Shown in pieces: positions 18,530-26,560 of a DNA stretch of 64,000 nucleotides. This stretch comes from Cupriavidus pauculus (GTDB lineage Bacteria; Pseudomonadota; Gammaproteobacteria; Burkholderiales; Burkholderiaceae). Positions within the stretch are counted from its first letter, which is position 1. Each line of letters opens with the position of its first letter. Both the position numbers and the translations under genes were made by a program. Location: the NCBI RefSeq assembly GCF_022179805.1, contig NZ_BPUO01000010.1:62001-126000 (forward strand), in the 5' to 3' direction. A model generated the notes under the pieces. That model was not told the origin of the DNA, did not search any database, and saw nothing but the letters and a program-made list of their open reading frames with translations.

Positions 18530-19918
18530 ATGATCGAATCCGCATTGCTGTCGCATATCCTCGTGGCCGCCGGCATGGGCCTGGCCGGTGCCGTGGTGTT
18601 CGCCGCCATCGGGCTGATTTCCGGCACTGACGAAACCACCACGCTGGCGCCGCTGACGCTGCTGGTGGTGCTGCTGGGCGTGCCGCCCGAAGGCGTGTTC
18701 ACGTTCTTCCTGGCGGGCGCCGTGGCCAAGCACATGACCCACGCCATTCCCACGGCGCTGCTGGGCATTCCCGGCGATACCATGGCCACACCGCTGCTGC
18801 AGGACGCCAATCACCTGCGCAATCTGGGCGTGCCGCACATCGCGCTACGCAAGATGATCTCCGGCGCGATCATCGCGGCCTTCGTGGCGGTGCCGCTGGC
18901 CGTGCTGTTCGCCGTGCTGCTGGCACCGTTCGGCCCGGCCATCACCAAGGCGGCGCCGTGGATCTTCGTGGTGGCGGCGCTGATCATCGCGTACAGCTCG
19001 GCCGGGCGCTGGGCATCGGTGGCCGCGCTGCTGCCGTTCGTGGTGGTCATCGTGGCGCTGCAGACGCTGACGGCCAAGTTCGGCGTCAAGCTCAGCATCA
19101 GCTATTTCCTTGGCATCGCCATCGGCCCGCTGATCGCCGACCTGTTCTCGTCGATCTCGCCCGTGGAGCGCGCCCGCATGCGCCGCGACAAGGTGCGTAC
19201 GTTCTCGCTGGCACCCGACGTCAAGGGGTGGTCGGGCTACTTCCCCAACCCGCTGCGCGTGCTCGACCGCAGCCAGGTGAAGTGGACCATCGGCACGGCG
19301 GCGGTGTCGAGCGCGACCTTCGTGTTCAGCCCCGTGGCGATGACCGTGGTACTGGGCGAGATCGTCGGCAGCCGCATCCGCCACGCCTATCACCGGCTGA
19401 CCACGGTGCTGAGCGCGCGCAATGGCGTGACCGAGGCCACCTACATCGCCGAGGCGCTGATCCCGCTGATCGCCTTCGGCTTGCCCTTGAGCCCGGTAGC
19501 CGCCGGCCCCGCCGCGCCGCTGTTCAACGCGCCGCCGGTGTTCACGGTCGACGCCGGCGCCGGCCAGACGCACAACCTGCACAACCTGCTGAACCACTGG
19601 GAATTCCTCGGCTACGGCCTGCTGGCCGTGCTGCTGGCGGCGCTGGTGTCCTACCCGTTCGCCATGAACTACGCACGCCGCGCCGCGCTGTTCGTGGCCC
19701 GCAAGATCTCGCACGAAGCGATCATCGCCACGTTCGTCGGCCTGATCCTGGTCATCAGCGTGTGGGAAGGCAATGTGCTGGGCCTGCTGGTCATCCTGAC
19801 CATGGGCCTGCTGGGCGGACTGCTGTCCCGCACGATCGGCTTCAACACCGGTGTGCAGTTCATGGGGTATTACACAGCGGTGCTGACCGTGCCTGCGGTG
19901 TTGAAGCTGGTGGGGTGA
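18530..19918 (+). CDS. TctA-family permease (tripartite tricarboxylate transporter large subunit)
   Basis: A 462-residue polytopic inner-membrane protein of the TctA family. The N-terminal half holds the characteristic glycine/proline-rich segment around GTDETTTLAPLTLL and ALLGIPGDTMATPLL; about 10-12 membrane spans follow. The family imports carboxylates using an ion gradient and normally needs a TctB subunit and a periplasmic TctC/Bug receptor. No receptor gene is adjacent here. Co-transcription with HMG-CoA reductase makes mevalonate the most likely cargo. That is inference, not seen in the sequence. Confidence 0.88.
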   Translation: MIESALLSHILVAAGMGLAGAVVFAAIGLISGTDETTTLAPLTLLVVLLGVPPEGVFTFFLAGAVAKHMTHAIPTALLGIPGDTMATPLLQDANHLRNLGVPHIALRKMISGAIIAAFVAVPLAVLFAVLLAPFGPAITKAAPWIFVVAALIIAYSSAGRWASVAALLPFVVVIVALQTLTAKFGVKLSISYFLGIAIGPLIADLFSSISPVERARMRRDKVRTFSLAPDVKGWSGYFPNPLRVLDRSQVKWTIGTAAVSSATFVFSPVAMTVVLGEIVGSRIRHAYHRLTTVLSARNGVTEATYIAEALIPLIAFGLPLSPVAAGPAAPLFNAPPVFTVDAGAGQTHNLHNLLNHWEFLGYGLLAVLLAALVSYPFAMNYARRAALFVARKISHEAIIATFVGLILVISVWEGNVLGLLVILTMGLLGGLLSRTIGFNTGVQFMGYYTAVLTVPAVLKLVG

Positions 19919-19931
19919 GTGGGCGCGGGGG

Positions 19932-20879
19932 CTATGCCCTCGCCTCCCGCCGCACCGCCTGCGGCGGCATGCCGAAGCCCCGGATGAATGCTTCGCGCAT
20001 GTGCCGGCGATCTCGGAAGCCGGTTTCCTTCGCCACCACGTCCAGCGGGTGGCGGCTTTGTTCGATCATCAGGCGGGCGGCCTCCAGGCGCAGGCTTTCC
20101 ACGGCCTTGGCCGGGGACTGGCCGGTCTCGGCGGTGAAGACGCGGCTGAACTGACGCGGGCTCAGGTGTACGGCCGCCGCTAGGTCTTCCACGGTCAGCG
20201 GCAGGTGCAGGTTCTTGCGGGCGTGGTCGAGCGCACTCTGGATGCGGTCGGACTTGGGCGCCAGGTCCAGCAATTCCGAATGCTGCGACTGTCCGCCAGA
20301 GCGTCGCTGGTACATCACGAGCTTGTGGGCCACCGACCGGGCCGCGTCGGCGCCGAGGTCCTTTTCCACCATCGCCAGTGCCAGATCCAGCCCGGCGGTC
20401 ATGCCGGCCGACGTCCAGATCGGGCCGTCGACGATATGGATGCGGTCGTCTTCCACGCGGATGGCGGGATGCGCGCGTTGCATGTCGCGCGCATAGAACC
20501 AGTGCGTGGTCGCGCGGCGCCCGTCCAGCAGCCCGGCTTCGGCCAGCACGAAGGCCCCAGTACAGATCGACGCCACGCGGCGCGACCGGGGCGCCACCTT
20601 GCGCACGAAGTCGAGTAGAGGCTGCGGCGAAGGTGTCGCCAGCGGGTCGCCCACGCCTGCCAGCACCCAGGTGTCCACCGTGGCACGCGTGCTGGCCTGG
20701 CGGGTGTCCACGGCCATGCCAAGTGACGAACGCACCGCCCCGCCGTCGATGGAAAACGCGTCGATCCGGTAAAACGGCTCGCCCGCCGCCATGTTGGCGT
20801 ACTCGAAGACGCTTTGTGCCGCCAGCGTCATGACCTGGAAACCATCGGTCAGCAGAAATCCCACCCTGTGCATTGCCAT
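19932..20879 (-). CDS. GlxA-family transcriptional regulator (DJ-1/PfpI domain plus AraC HTH)
   Basis: About 315 residues. The N-terminal DJ-1/PfpI-like amidotransferase fold runs to about residue 195 with the conserved ASICTGAFVLAEAG segment. The C-terminal AraC/XylS double HTH follows (AAAVHLSPRQFSRVFTAETG). The start is ambiguous among GTG 20885, ATG 20879 and ATG 20873; ATG 20879 is used. It is divergent from the short-chain dehydrogenase gene, and three 10-bp direct repeats lie immediately upstream of its start, so autoregulation and control of the dehydrogenase are likely. The inducer is unknown. Confidence 0.9.
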   Translation of the reverse strand: MAMHRVGFLLTDGFQVMTLAAQSVFEYANMAAGEPFYRIDAFSIDGGAVRSSLGMAVDTRQASTRATVDTWVLAGVGDPLATPSPQPLLDFVRKVAPRSRRVASICTGAFVLAEAGLLDGRRATTHWFYARDMQRAHPAIRVEDDRIHIVDGPIWTSAGMTAGLDLALAMVEKDLGADAARSVAHKLVMYQRRSGGQSQHSELLDLAPKSDRIQSALDHARKNLHLPLTVEDLAAAVHLSPRQFSRVFTAETGQSPAKAVESLRLEAARLMIEQSRHPLDVVAKETGFRDRRHMREAFIRGFGMPPQAVRREARA

Positions 20880-20900
20880 CCCCACGTCGCTCTTGCCGAA

Positions 20901-20930
20901 TCAGTCGATATCAGTCGATATCAGTCGATG
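20901..20930. repeat. Three tandem 10-bp repeats, regulator-binding candidate
   Basis: TCAGTCGATA at 20901-20910 and 20911-20920, then TCAGTCGATG at 20921-20930. The 10-bp period places each copy on the same DNA face. They lie in the divergent spacer of the GlxA-type regulator and the dehydrogenase gene. Confidence 0.7.
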
Positions 20931-21048
20931 TCCTGAAACATGACTATATACGTCATTTCCGCCAGACGTGAGCCGGCCTACCATGCTTCACATGGATGCC
21001 GCGCATCGGCACCACCCCAACGACCTGGACACCATACGGAGAAGCATC

Positions 21049-21852
21049 ATGACGCAGCAACAACACCTTGGCACGGCACTGATCACTGGCGCATCGTCGG
21101 GCATCGGCGCGATCTACGCAGACCGGCTGGCACGACGCGGCTATGACCTGGTGCTGGTGGCCCGCAGCCGCGACAAGCTGGACGCACTGGCCAGCCGCAT
21201 CAGCGACGAGACCGGCCGCGCGGTGGAAGTGTTCCCCGCCGACCTGAACGACCGCACATCGCTGGCCGCCGTGGAAGCCAAGCTGCGCGACGATGCCAGC
21301 ATCACGCTACTGGTGAACAACGCCGGCATCGGCACCCACACCCCGCTGCTCGACAGCAACGTGGAGACCATGACGAAGATGATCGACCTGAACGTCACCG
21401 CGCTCACGCGGCTGACCTACGCGGCCGTGCCGGGCTTCGTGGCGCGCGGCAAGGGCGCCATCATCAATATCTCGTCGATCGTCAGCATCGCGCCGGAAGT
21501 GCTCAACGGCGTCTACGGCGGCAGCAAGGCGTTCGTGACGGCGTTCAGCCAGTCTCTGCACCACGAACTCGGTGGCCGTGGCGTGCGTGTGCAGGCTGTA
21601 CTGCCTGGCGCCACGGCGACTGATTTCTGGGAAACGGGCGGCCTGCCTGTCGAGCACCTGGACCCGGCCATCGTCATGAAGGCCACCGAGATGGTGGATG
21701 CCGCGCTGGTCGGCTTCGACCAGGGCGAACTGATCACGATCCCGTCGCTGCACGCCGTGGAGCACTGGAACGACTACGAAGCGGCGCGCGGCGCGATGGC
21801 CGGCGTACTGTCGCGCAATACGCCGGCACCGCGTTACGTGAAGGCGGCCTGA
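21049..21852 (+). CDS. Short-chain dehydrogenase/reductase (SDR family)
   Basis: A 267-residue classical-type SDR. The cofactor motif TGASSGIGAIYADRLA is near the N-terminus, NNAGIG in the middle, and the catalytic Ser...Tyr-xxx-Lys is INISSIVSIAPEVLNGVYGGSKAF. An Arg/Lys pattern after the second beta strand (VARSRDK) suggests NADP. The ATG at 21049 follows GGAGAAG with proper spacing; the upstream in-frame extension from 20968 lacks such a site. It is divergent from the GlxA-type regulator. The substrate is unknown. Confidence 0.92.
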   Translation: MTQQQHLGTALITGASSGIGAIYADRLARRGYDLVLVARSRDKLDALASRISDETGRAVEVFPADLNDRTSLAAVEAKLRDDASITLLVNNAGIGTHTPLLDSNVETMTKMIDLNVTALTRLTYAAVPGFVARGKGAIINISSIVSIAPEVLNGVYGGSKAFVTAFSQSLHHELGGRGVRVQAVLPGATATDFWETGGLPVEHLDPAIVMKATEMVDAALVGFDQGELITIPSLHAVEHWNDYEAARGAMAGVLSRNTPAPRYVKAA

Positions 21853-21873
21853 CGTATCACGCGGCCGGCTGGC

Positions 21874-22722
21874 TCAGGAATGGCAAACCAGGCCATCCTG
21901 AAGCTGGCTGGCCTCGTATGCGACGTCTCCGGCGCGCTGCGTCCGGGCGCGCTCCAGCGCGCCGTCGTGGCGCCAGTCGCGCACGGCGTGGTCGAACCAC
22001 GCGGCGGACTGTGGATCGGCCGCTTGCAGGCCGATGCGGGCCGCTTCACCGTCGGCCTGCACGGCACCATCCACCGTCCGGTAGAAGCGCCACTCCGGCA
22101 GCGTCTGCAGCCGGGCGATGACCGGCGCGTCGTCGGCCAGCGCCTGGCATTCACCAGCCAGAAAGCCGCTGGCGGCGCGGATCGACGACGCATAGACCTT
22201 CGGCACCCCATCGAAATCCTGCGCGATGCGCGTGGCATAGGCACTGCCCTGCCCCACGCAGACCGGCTGGCCACGCAAGTCCTGGCTGCGCTGGTAGCGA
22301 CTGCCACGCAGCACCAGCAGCGAACCGTCGCCGACCGCATAGGCCGATGTCACCGGCTGCAGCTTGCTGCCGGCATTGGTGGCACCGGCGATCACGATAT
22401 CGACCTCGCGCTGTGCCGCCTGCCATGCCGGGGAACCCGGCTCGCCAGGCAGCCCGCGCACCTGCAGTTGCACGCCAAGGCGGTCGGCCACAAAGCGCGC
22501 CATGGCCACGTCGAAGTGATCGGGCTCGGGCGGTGTCGGTGCTTTTGGCGGCGCCGGCCGCGCATACTGGCGTACGCCCACCACCAGCGTGCCTCGCTGT
22601 TGCACCGCTTCGAGCCATGGGCCAGGTGCCACCGTCCGGCCGACACCCCACGCGGCCGAGATCGCCGCGCCGGCCAGCGCCAGCGCGACAGCCATCCACG
22701 TATAACGCGATGACCTAGCCAT
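21874..22722 (-). CDS. Periplasmic solute-binding protein, amino-acid type (SBP_bac_3-like)
   Basis: A 282-residue exported protein. An N-terminal hydrophobic segment (MAVALALAGAAISAAWG) is followed by a family 3 binding-protein body that starts EAVQQRGTLVVGVRQYARP and includes FDVAMARFVADRLGVQLQV and LRGQPVCVGQGSAYA. Its start overlaps the stop of the ABC permease gene by 8 bp, so it is the last gene of the transporter operon. A second receptor of a different type for one transporter is odd; it may supply another ligand or pair with a permease elsewhere. Confidence 0.85.
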   Translation of the reverse strand: MARSSRYTWMAVALALAGAAISAAWGVGRTVAPGPWLEAVQQRGTLVVGVRQYARPAPPKAPTPPEPDHFDVAMARFVADRLGVQLQVRGLPGEPGSPAWQAAQREVDIVIAGATNAGSKLQPVTSAYAVGDGSLLVLRGSRYQRSQDLRGQPVCVGQGSAYATRIAQDFDGVPKVYASSIRAASGFLAGECQALADDAPVIARLQTLPEWRFYRTVDGAVQADGEAARIGLQAADPQSAAWFDHAVRDWRHDGALERARTQRAGDVAYEASQLQDGLVCHS

Positions 22723-23503
22723 TGAGCGTCAGCCCCTTGCGCCAGCGCGTGAGGCGCCGTTCCACGATTGCCAGCGCGTAGTTCAGCGCCAGCCCCAGCA
22801 GGGCCAGCAGCAGGATGCCTGCGTACATCGTGGGAATCTGGAATACCTCCTGCGAATTCAGCGTCAGGAAGCCCAGCCCGGAATGCGCGCCGATCATCTC
22901 GGCCGCCACCAGCGCCGTGATGCAGTACGTGCCGGCCAGCCGCACCCCCGTGAAGATCGACGGCGACGCCGCCGGCAGCACCACCTTGCGGAACACGAAC
23001 AGCCGGTTGGCACCCATCGAGCGCGCGGAATCGATCAGCAGGCGGTCCACCTGCTTGACGCCGCTGATCGTGCTCAACAGCACTGGCCAGAACGACGCCC
23101 AGAAGATGATGGCCACCTTCGACGTCTCACCAATGCCCAGGAACAGGATGAACACCGGGAATAGCGCGAACGCCGACGTCTGCCTGAATAGCTGCAGGAT
23201 CGGATCGACCACGGCTTCGAAGCGGTTGAACCAGCCCATCAGCAGCCCCAGCGTCACGCCCAGGCCAATGGCCGACAGCAGCCCGTAGAGCGATCGCTGC
23301 AGGCTGGCGAACAGGTGCCGGAACAACGTGCCGCTGCTGACCAGGTCCCAGATCGTGACGATGATCTGCGACGGCGGGCTCAGGTAGGCATCGCTGACGA
23401 TATGCAGCCGGGGCACCAGTTCCCAGACCAGCAGGAAAGCGACGATACCGAACAGTCCCAGCGCGCGGTCGCCCACGCGCGATAGCGAAGCGGCGCGGCT
23501 CAT
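22715..23503 (-). CDS. ABC transporter permease (sulfonate/taurine/nitrate type)
   Basis: A 262-residue membrane permease of the SsuC/TauC class with about six spans. The cytoplasmic EAA loop is present (LIDSARSMGANRLFVFRKVVLPAA) and contacts the ATPase. It overlaps the ATPase gene upstream by 4 bp and the downstream binding-protein gene by 8 bp. The class imports sulfonates, nitrate, bicarbonate, pyrimidine precursors and other small anions, so the family alone does not name the substrate. Confidence 0.93.
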   Translation of the reverse strand: MSRAASLSRVGDRALGLFGIVAFLLVWELVPRLHIVSDAYLSPPSQIIVTIWDLVSSGTLFRHLFASLQRSLYGLLSAIGLGVTLGLLMGWFNRFEAVVDPILQLFRQTSAFALFPVFILFLGIGETSKVAIIFWASFWPVLLSTISGVKQVDRLLIDSARSMGANRLFVFRKVVLPAASPSIFTGVRLAGTYCITALVAAEMIGAHSGLGFLTLNSQEVFQIPTMYAGILLLALLGLALNYALAIVERRLTRWRKGLTLNG

Positions 23504-24375
23504 GACACTGCCCTCGCCGCCACGCGCTCGCCGTGCAGCCGTTCGCCGGGGCTGGCCGTGGCGCCCAGCGGACGCGGCACCGCCGCCGGATTGGCGAACT
23601 GCACTTCGTCCTTGAGGATGTCCCAGGCCTGCTGGCGCAGTGCGATGAATGCCTGCGAATTGCGCACCTCGGGGGCGCGCGGGCGTGCCAGCGGAACGTC
23701 GATGATCTGCTTGACCGTGCCGGGGCGCCGCGTCATCACGGCGATGCGGTCGGACAGGAAGATCGCCTCGTCCAGGCTATGGGTGATGAACACAATGGTC
23801 TTGCGCCGCTGCTCCCAGATGCGCAGCAGTTCACCCTGCAGGATCTCGCGGGTCTGGGCGTCGAGCGCGGCAAACGGCTCGTCCATCAGCAGCACCTCGG
23901 GCTGGTAGGCCAGAGACCGAGCGATTGCCACGCGTTGCTTCATGCCCCCGGAAATCTCGTGCGGATAGCGGTGACCAAAGCCGTGCAGGCCCACCAGTTC
24001 CAGATATTCCTCCGCCACCGCGCGGCGCCTGGCCTTGGCCACGCCGCGAATCTCCAGGCCGACTTCGATGTTCTGCAGCACGGTACGCCACGGGAACAGC
24101 GCATAGCCCTGGAACACCACGCCCTGCGCGGGGTTGATGCCACGCAGCGGCAGCCCGTCGATGGCAATCTCGCCACCAGTGCGCTCGGTCAAGCCGGCCA
24201 GGATGCTCAGGAACGTGGACTTGCCACAGCCCGACGGCCCCAGGATCGAAAGGAACTCGCCCTCGCGGATATCGAGATCGAATTCGCGCAGCACGGCCAC
24301 GTTGTCGGCCTGGCCCGCCTCATTGCGCACGGCATAGTCCATGGTGACGCCACGCGCCACGATCTTGTGGCTCAT
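23500..24375 (-). CDS. ABC transporter ATP-binding protein (SsuB/TauB class)
   Basis: A 291-residue nucleotide-binding subunit with Walker A GPSGCGKSTFLSIL, the Q-loop region VFQGYALFPW, signature ISGGMKQRVAIARSL, Walker B LLMDEPFAALD and the switch His in FITHSLDEA. ATG 24375 (MSHKIVARG) is preferred to the TTG six codons earlier. It lies 4 bp after the lipoprotein receptor gene and overlaps the permease gene by 4 bp. Confidence 0.95.
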   Translation of the reverse strand: MSHKIVARGVTMDYAVRNEAGQADNVAVLREFDLDIREGEFLSILGPSGCGKSTFLSILAGLTERTGGEIAIDGLPLRGINPAQGVVFQGYALFPWRTVLQNIEVGLEIRGVAKARRRAVAEEYLELVGLHGFGHRYPHEISGGMKQRVAIARSLAYQPEVLLMDEPFAALDAQTREILQGELLRIWEQRRKTIVFITHSLDEAIFLSDRIAVMTRRPGTVKQIIDVPLARPRAPEVRNSQAFIALRQQAWDILKDEVQFANPAAVPRPLGATASPGERLHGERVAARAVS

Positions 24376-24379
24376 GGTG

Positions 24380-25435
24380 CTAGGCCTTGGCAAAGGGATT
24401 GAACGCGTTGGTATAGATGTCGCGCGCGGCCACCTTGCCCTTGGTCAGCTTGCCTTCGGCCTCCAGCACGTCGATGTAGTACTGGATCGGCGGCTCGGTG
24501 ACCACGAGGTTTTCCACGTAGGCGTAGCGGTCCACGTACTCGAGCTGCAGGTTGATCCGCTTGGACACCAGCTTGCGCGCGTCCTCGGGATTGGCGTTGA
24601 CCCAGTTGGCGGCCTTGGCCAGCGCTGTCACCACATCCCGCACGTTTTCCGGATGCTCGCGCAGGAACTTGCCGTGCACGCTGTACGGCTGCATGCCGCC
24701 CAGTCCGCCGTCCAGGTCGAAATCGCTCCACAGTCGCGTGAGCTTGTCCGCATGGTCGGCCCGGCCCGAGAATGGCGCGTGGATGATGGCCAGGTCCGTG
24801 TTGCCGGTAGCCAGCGTCTGTTCGGCCTGGTCGTCGGGAATCACGACGAAGTTGATCTTGTTGACGTCCACGCCCTTCTGGCGCAGGAAGGTCTTGGTCA
24901 CGAACTCGGCGCAGGCGCCAAAGCTGTTGATGCCGATGGTCTTGCCTTCCAGGTCCTTCGGCGCGCTGATGCCCGAATCCTTGCGCACGAAGTACTTCAT
25001 GTGCGGCGCGTCCTGCAGCGTGCGGTTGCCCGCCGCCACCACCTTCAGATCGGCCCCGGCCGCCACGGCCGAGATCACCAGCGGCACCATGCGCGACCCG
25101 AAATCGATCTCGCCCGTGCCAGTCAGCGGGATGATCTGCGGCGCGGCCACCTTGCCAATGTAGTTGGGCCGGGTATTGGTGCCTTCGAAATAGCCGAGCT
25201 GGTCGGCCAGGTAGACCAGATCGAATGTCGGGTTGTCGGGATACTTGAAGCTGACCTTGTCGCCGGCCTTGCCGACCACGGCTGGCGCCTGGGCGCCAGT
25301 GGCCGGTTTCGAGGCGTCGTCGCCCCGGGAGCAGGCCGCGAGCAGCGGACCCATGCTGCCGGCCACGGCCAGCGATGCCAGTTGCTTGAGCGCGCCACGG
25401 CGGCCGGGCGCGGGATTCGAGTTTTCGAGGGCCAT
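24380..25435 (-). CDS. ABC transporter substrate-binding lipoprotein (SsuA/TauA-like)
   Basis: A 351-residue receptor. The N-terminus has a twin-Arg pair (GRRGALKQLAS) and a lipobox ending LLAAC, so it is probably a Tat- or Sec-exported lipoprotein. The mature domain is NMT1/SsuA-like (NPTFDLVYLADQLGYFEG near the start, then VKVVAAG-like and GKTIGINSFGACAEF segments). This class captures small organic ligands for SsuC/TauC permeases. It heads the three-gene ABC set directly downstream of a Bug receptor and an ArgH-like lyase. Confidence 0.9.
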   Translation of the reverse strand: MALENSNPAPGRRGALKQLASLAVAGSMGPLLAACSRGDDASKPATGAQAPAVVGKAGDKVSFKYPDNPTFDLVYLADQLGYFEGTNTRPNYIGKVAAPQIIPLTGTGEIDFGSRMVPLVISAVAAGADLKVVAAGNRTLQDAPHMKYFVRKDSGISAPKDLEGKTIGINSFGACAEFVTKTFLRQKGVDVNKINFVVIPDDQAEQTLATGNTDLAIIHAPFSGRADHADKLTRLWSDFDLDGGLGGMQPYSVHGKFLREHPENVRDVVTALAKAANWVNANPEDARKLVSKRINLQLEYVDRYAYVENLVVTEPPIQYYIDVLEAEGKLTKGKVAARDIYTNAFNPFAKA

Positions 25436-25523
25436 ATCGTTGTGTGATGAGTGCAGTTTCCGCACGCAGTATTGCGAACGGCTGCCCCCGCACACAACGA
25501 AGACTTTTGACTATCGATATTGG

Positions 25524-26504
25524 CTAGTCGATGCTGGCCCCGGAATCGCGCACGAGTTTCGACCATTTCACCGTGTCATGCTGGATCAGGCCCGAGAACT
25601 GCGCCGGCGTGGCGGTCAGCGGCGACGCGCCGGCCTGCAGCAGCTTGTCGCGCATGGCCTTGTCCTGGGCGATGCGGGTGATTTCGCCCGACAGCCTGGC
25701 CACCACATCGGCCGGCAGGCCCTTGGGTCCGACCACGCCAAACCACACATCGGCCTCGTAGCCAGTGATGCCGGCTTCGGCCATGGTTGGCACGTCGGGC
25801 AGCGCGGGCGAACGCGTGGCGCTGGTCACGGCCAGTGCGCGCAGCCGGCCAGCCTTCACATGCGGCAGCGATCCGGGCAGGTTGTCAAACATGAGCTGCA
25901 CCTGGTTGGCCAGCAGGTCGGCCATGGCCGGGCCGCTGCCCTTGTATGGCACATGGACGATCTGCACGGCGGCCATCGACTTGAACAGCTCGCCAGACAG
26001 GTGATTGGTCGTGCCATTGCCGGCCGAGCCCATGTTCAGCGCATTGGGGTGCGCGCGGGCATAGTCCACCAGTTCCTTGACGTTCTTGGCCGGCACCTTG
26101 GGATTGACCACCAGGATATTCGGCACGCCCGCGAACAGCGCCACCGGCGTGAAATCCTTCTGCGCGTCGAACGGCAACCGCTTGTAGAGCGAGCTGTTGA
26201 TCGATTGCGTGCCCACGGTACCGAACATCAGCGTGTAGCCATCGGCCGGCGCCTTGGCGACAACGTCCGAACCAATCGTGCCGCCGGCGCCGGGCCGGTT
26301 ATCGACGATCACCTGCTGGCCCAGCGTTTCGGACAGGCGGTTGGCCAGCACACGGCCCAGCAGGTCGGTGGTGCCGCCGGGCGGGAACGGCACCACCAGC
26401 CGGATCGGCTTGTCAGGGAACGGGCCCGCTGCGGCCAGCGGTGCAGCCAGGGCGGTAGCCAGTGCCAGCGAAGCGGCGGCGAGTGCATGCGCAATCGGTT
26501 TCAT
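25524..26504 (-). CDS. Bug/TctC-family periplasmic solute receptor
   Basis: A 326-residue Bug protein with a signal peptide ending around LAAPLAAAG, the hallmark FPDKPIRLVVPFPPGGTTD, GSAGNGTTNHLSGELF and VPYKGSGPAMAD. It lies 56 bp downstream of the ArgH-like lyase and 88 bp upstream of the ABC receptor gene, so the transcript encodes two unrelated receptor classes. In the family the binding site selects carboxylates through backbone contacts; here the ligand is probably a polycarboxylate handled by the lyase. No TctA/TctB genes are adjacent. Confidence 0.93.
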   Translation of the reverse strand: MKPIAHALAAASLALATALAAPLAAAGPFPDKPIRLVVPFPPGGTTDLLGRVLANRLSETLGQQVIVDNRPGAGGTIGSDVVAKAPADGYTLMFGTVGTQSINSSLYKRLPFDAQKDFTPVALFAGVPNILVVNPKVPAKNVKELVDYARAHPNALNMGSAGNGTTNHLSGELFKSMAAVQIVHVPYKGSGPAMADLLANQVQLMFDNLPGSLPHVKAGRLRALAVTSATRSPALPDVPTMAEAGITGYEADVWFGVVGPKGLPADVVARLSGEITRIAQDKAMRDKLLQAGASPLTATPAQFSGLIQHDTVKWSKLVRDSGASID

Positions 26505-26560
26505 GAGGGCAAGTCTCCGGGTCGGACAAAGGGGAAACAGTTGGCAGGCTGCTTGCCCGC

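Noticed and set aside
20901..20930. CRISPR-like array
   Set aside because: The three 10-bp units are directly adjacent with no spacers and no cas genes; regulator binding sites are a better explanation.
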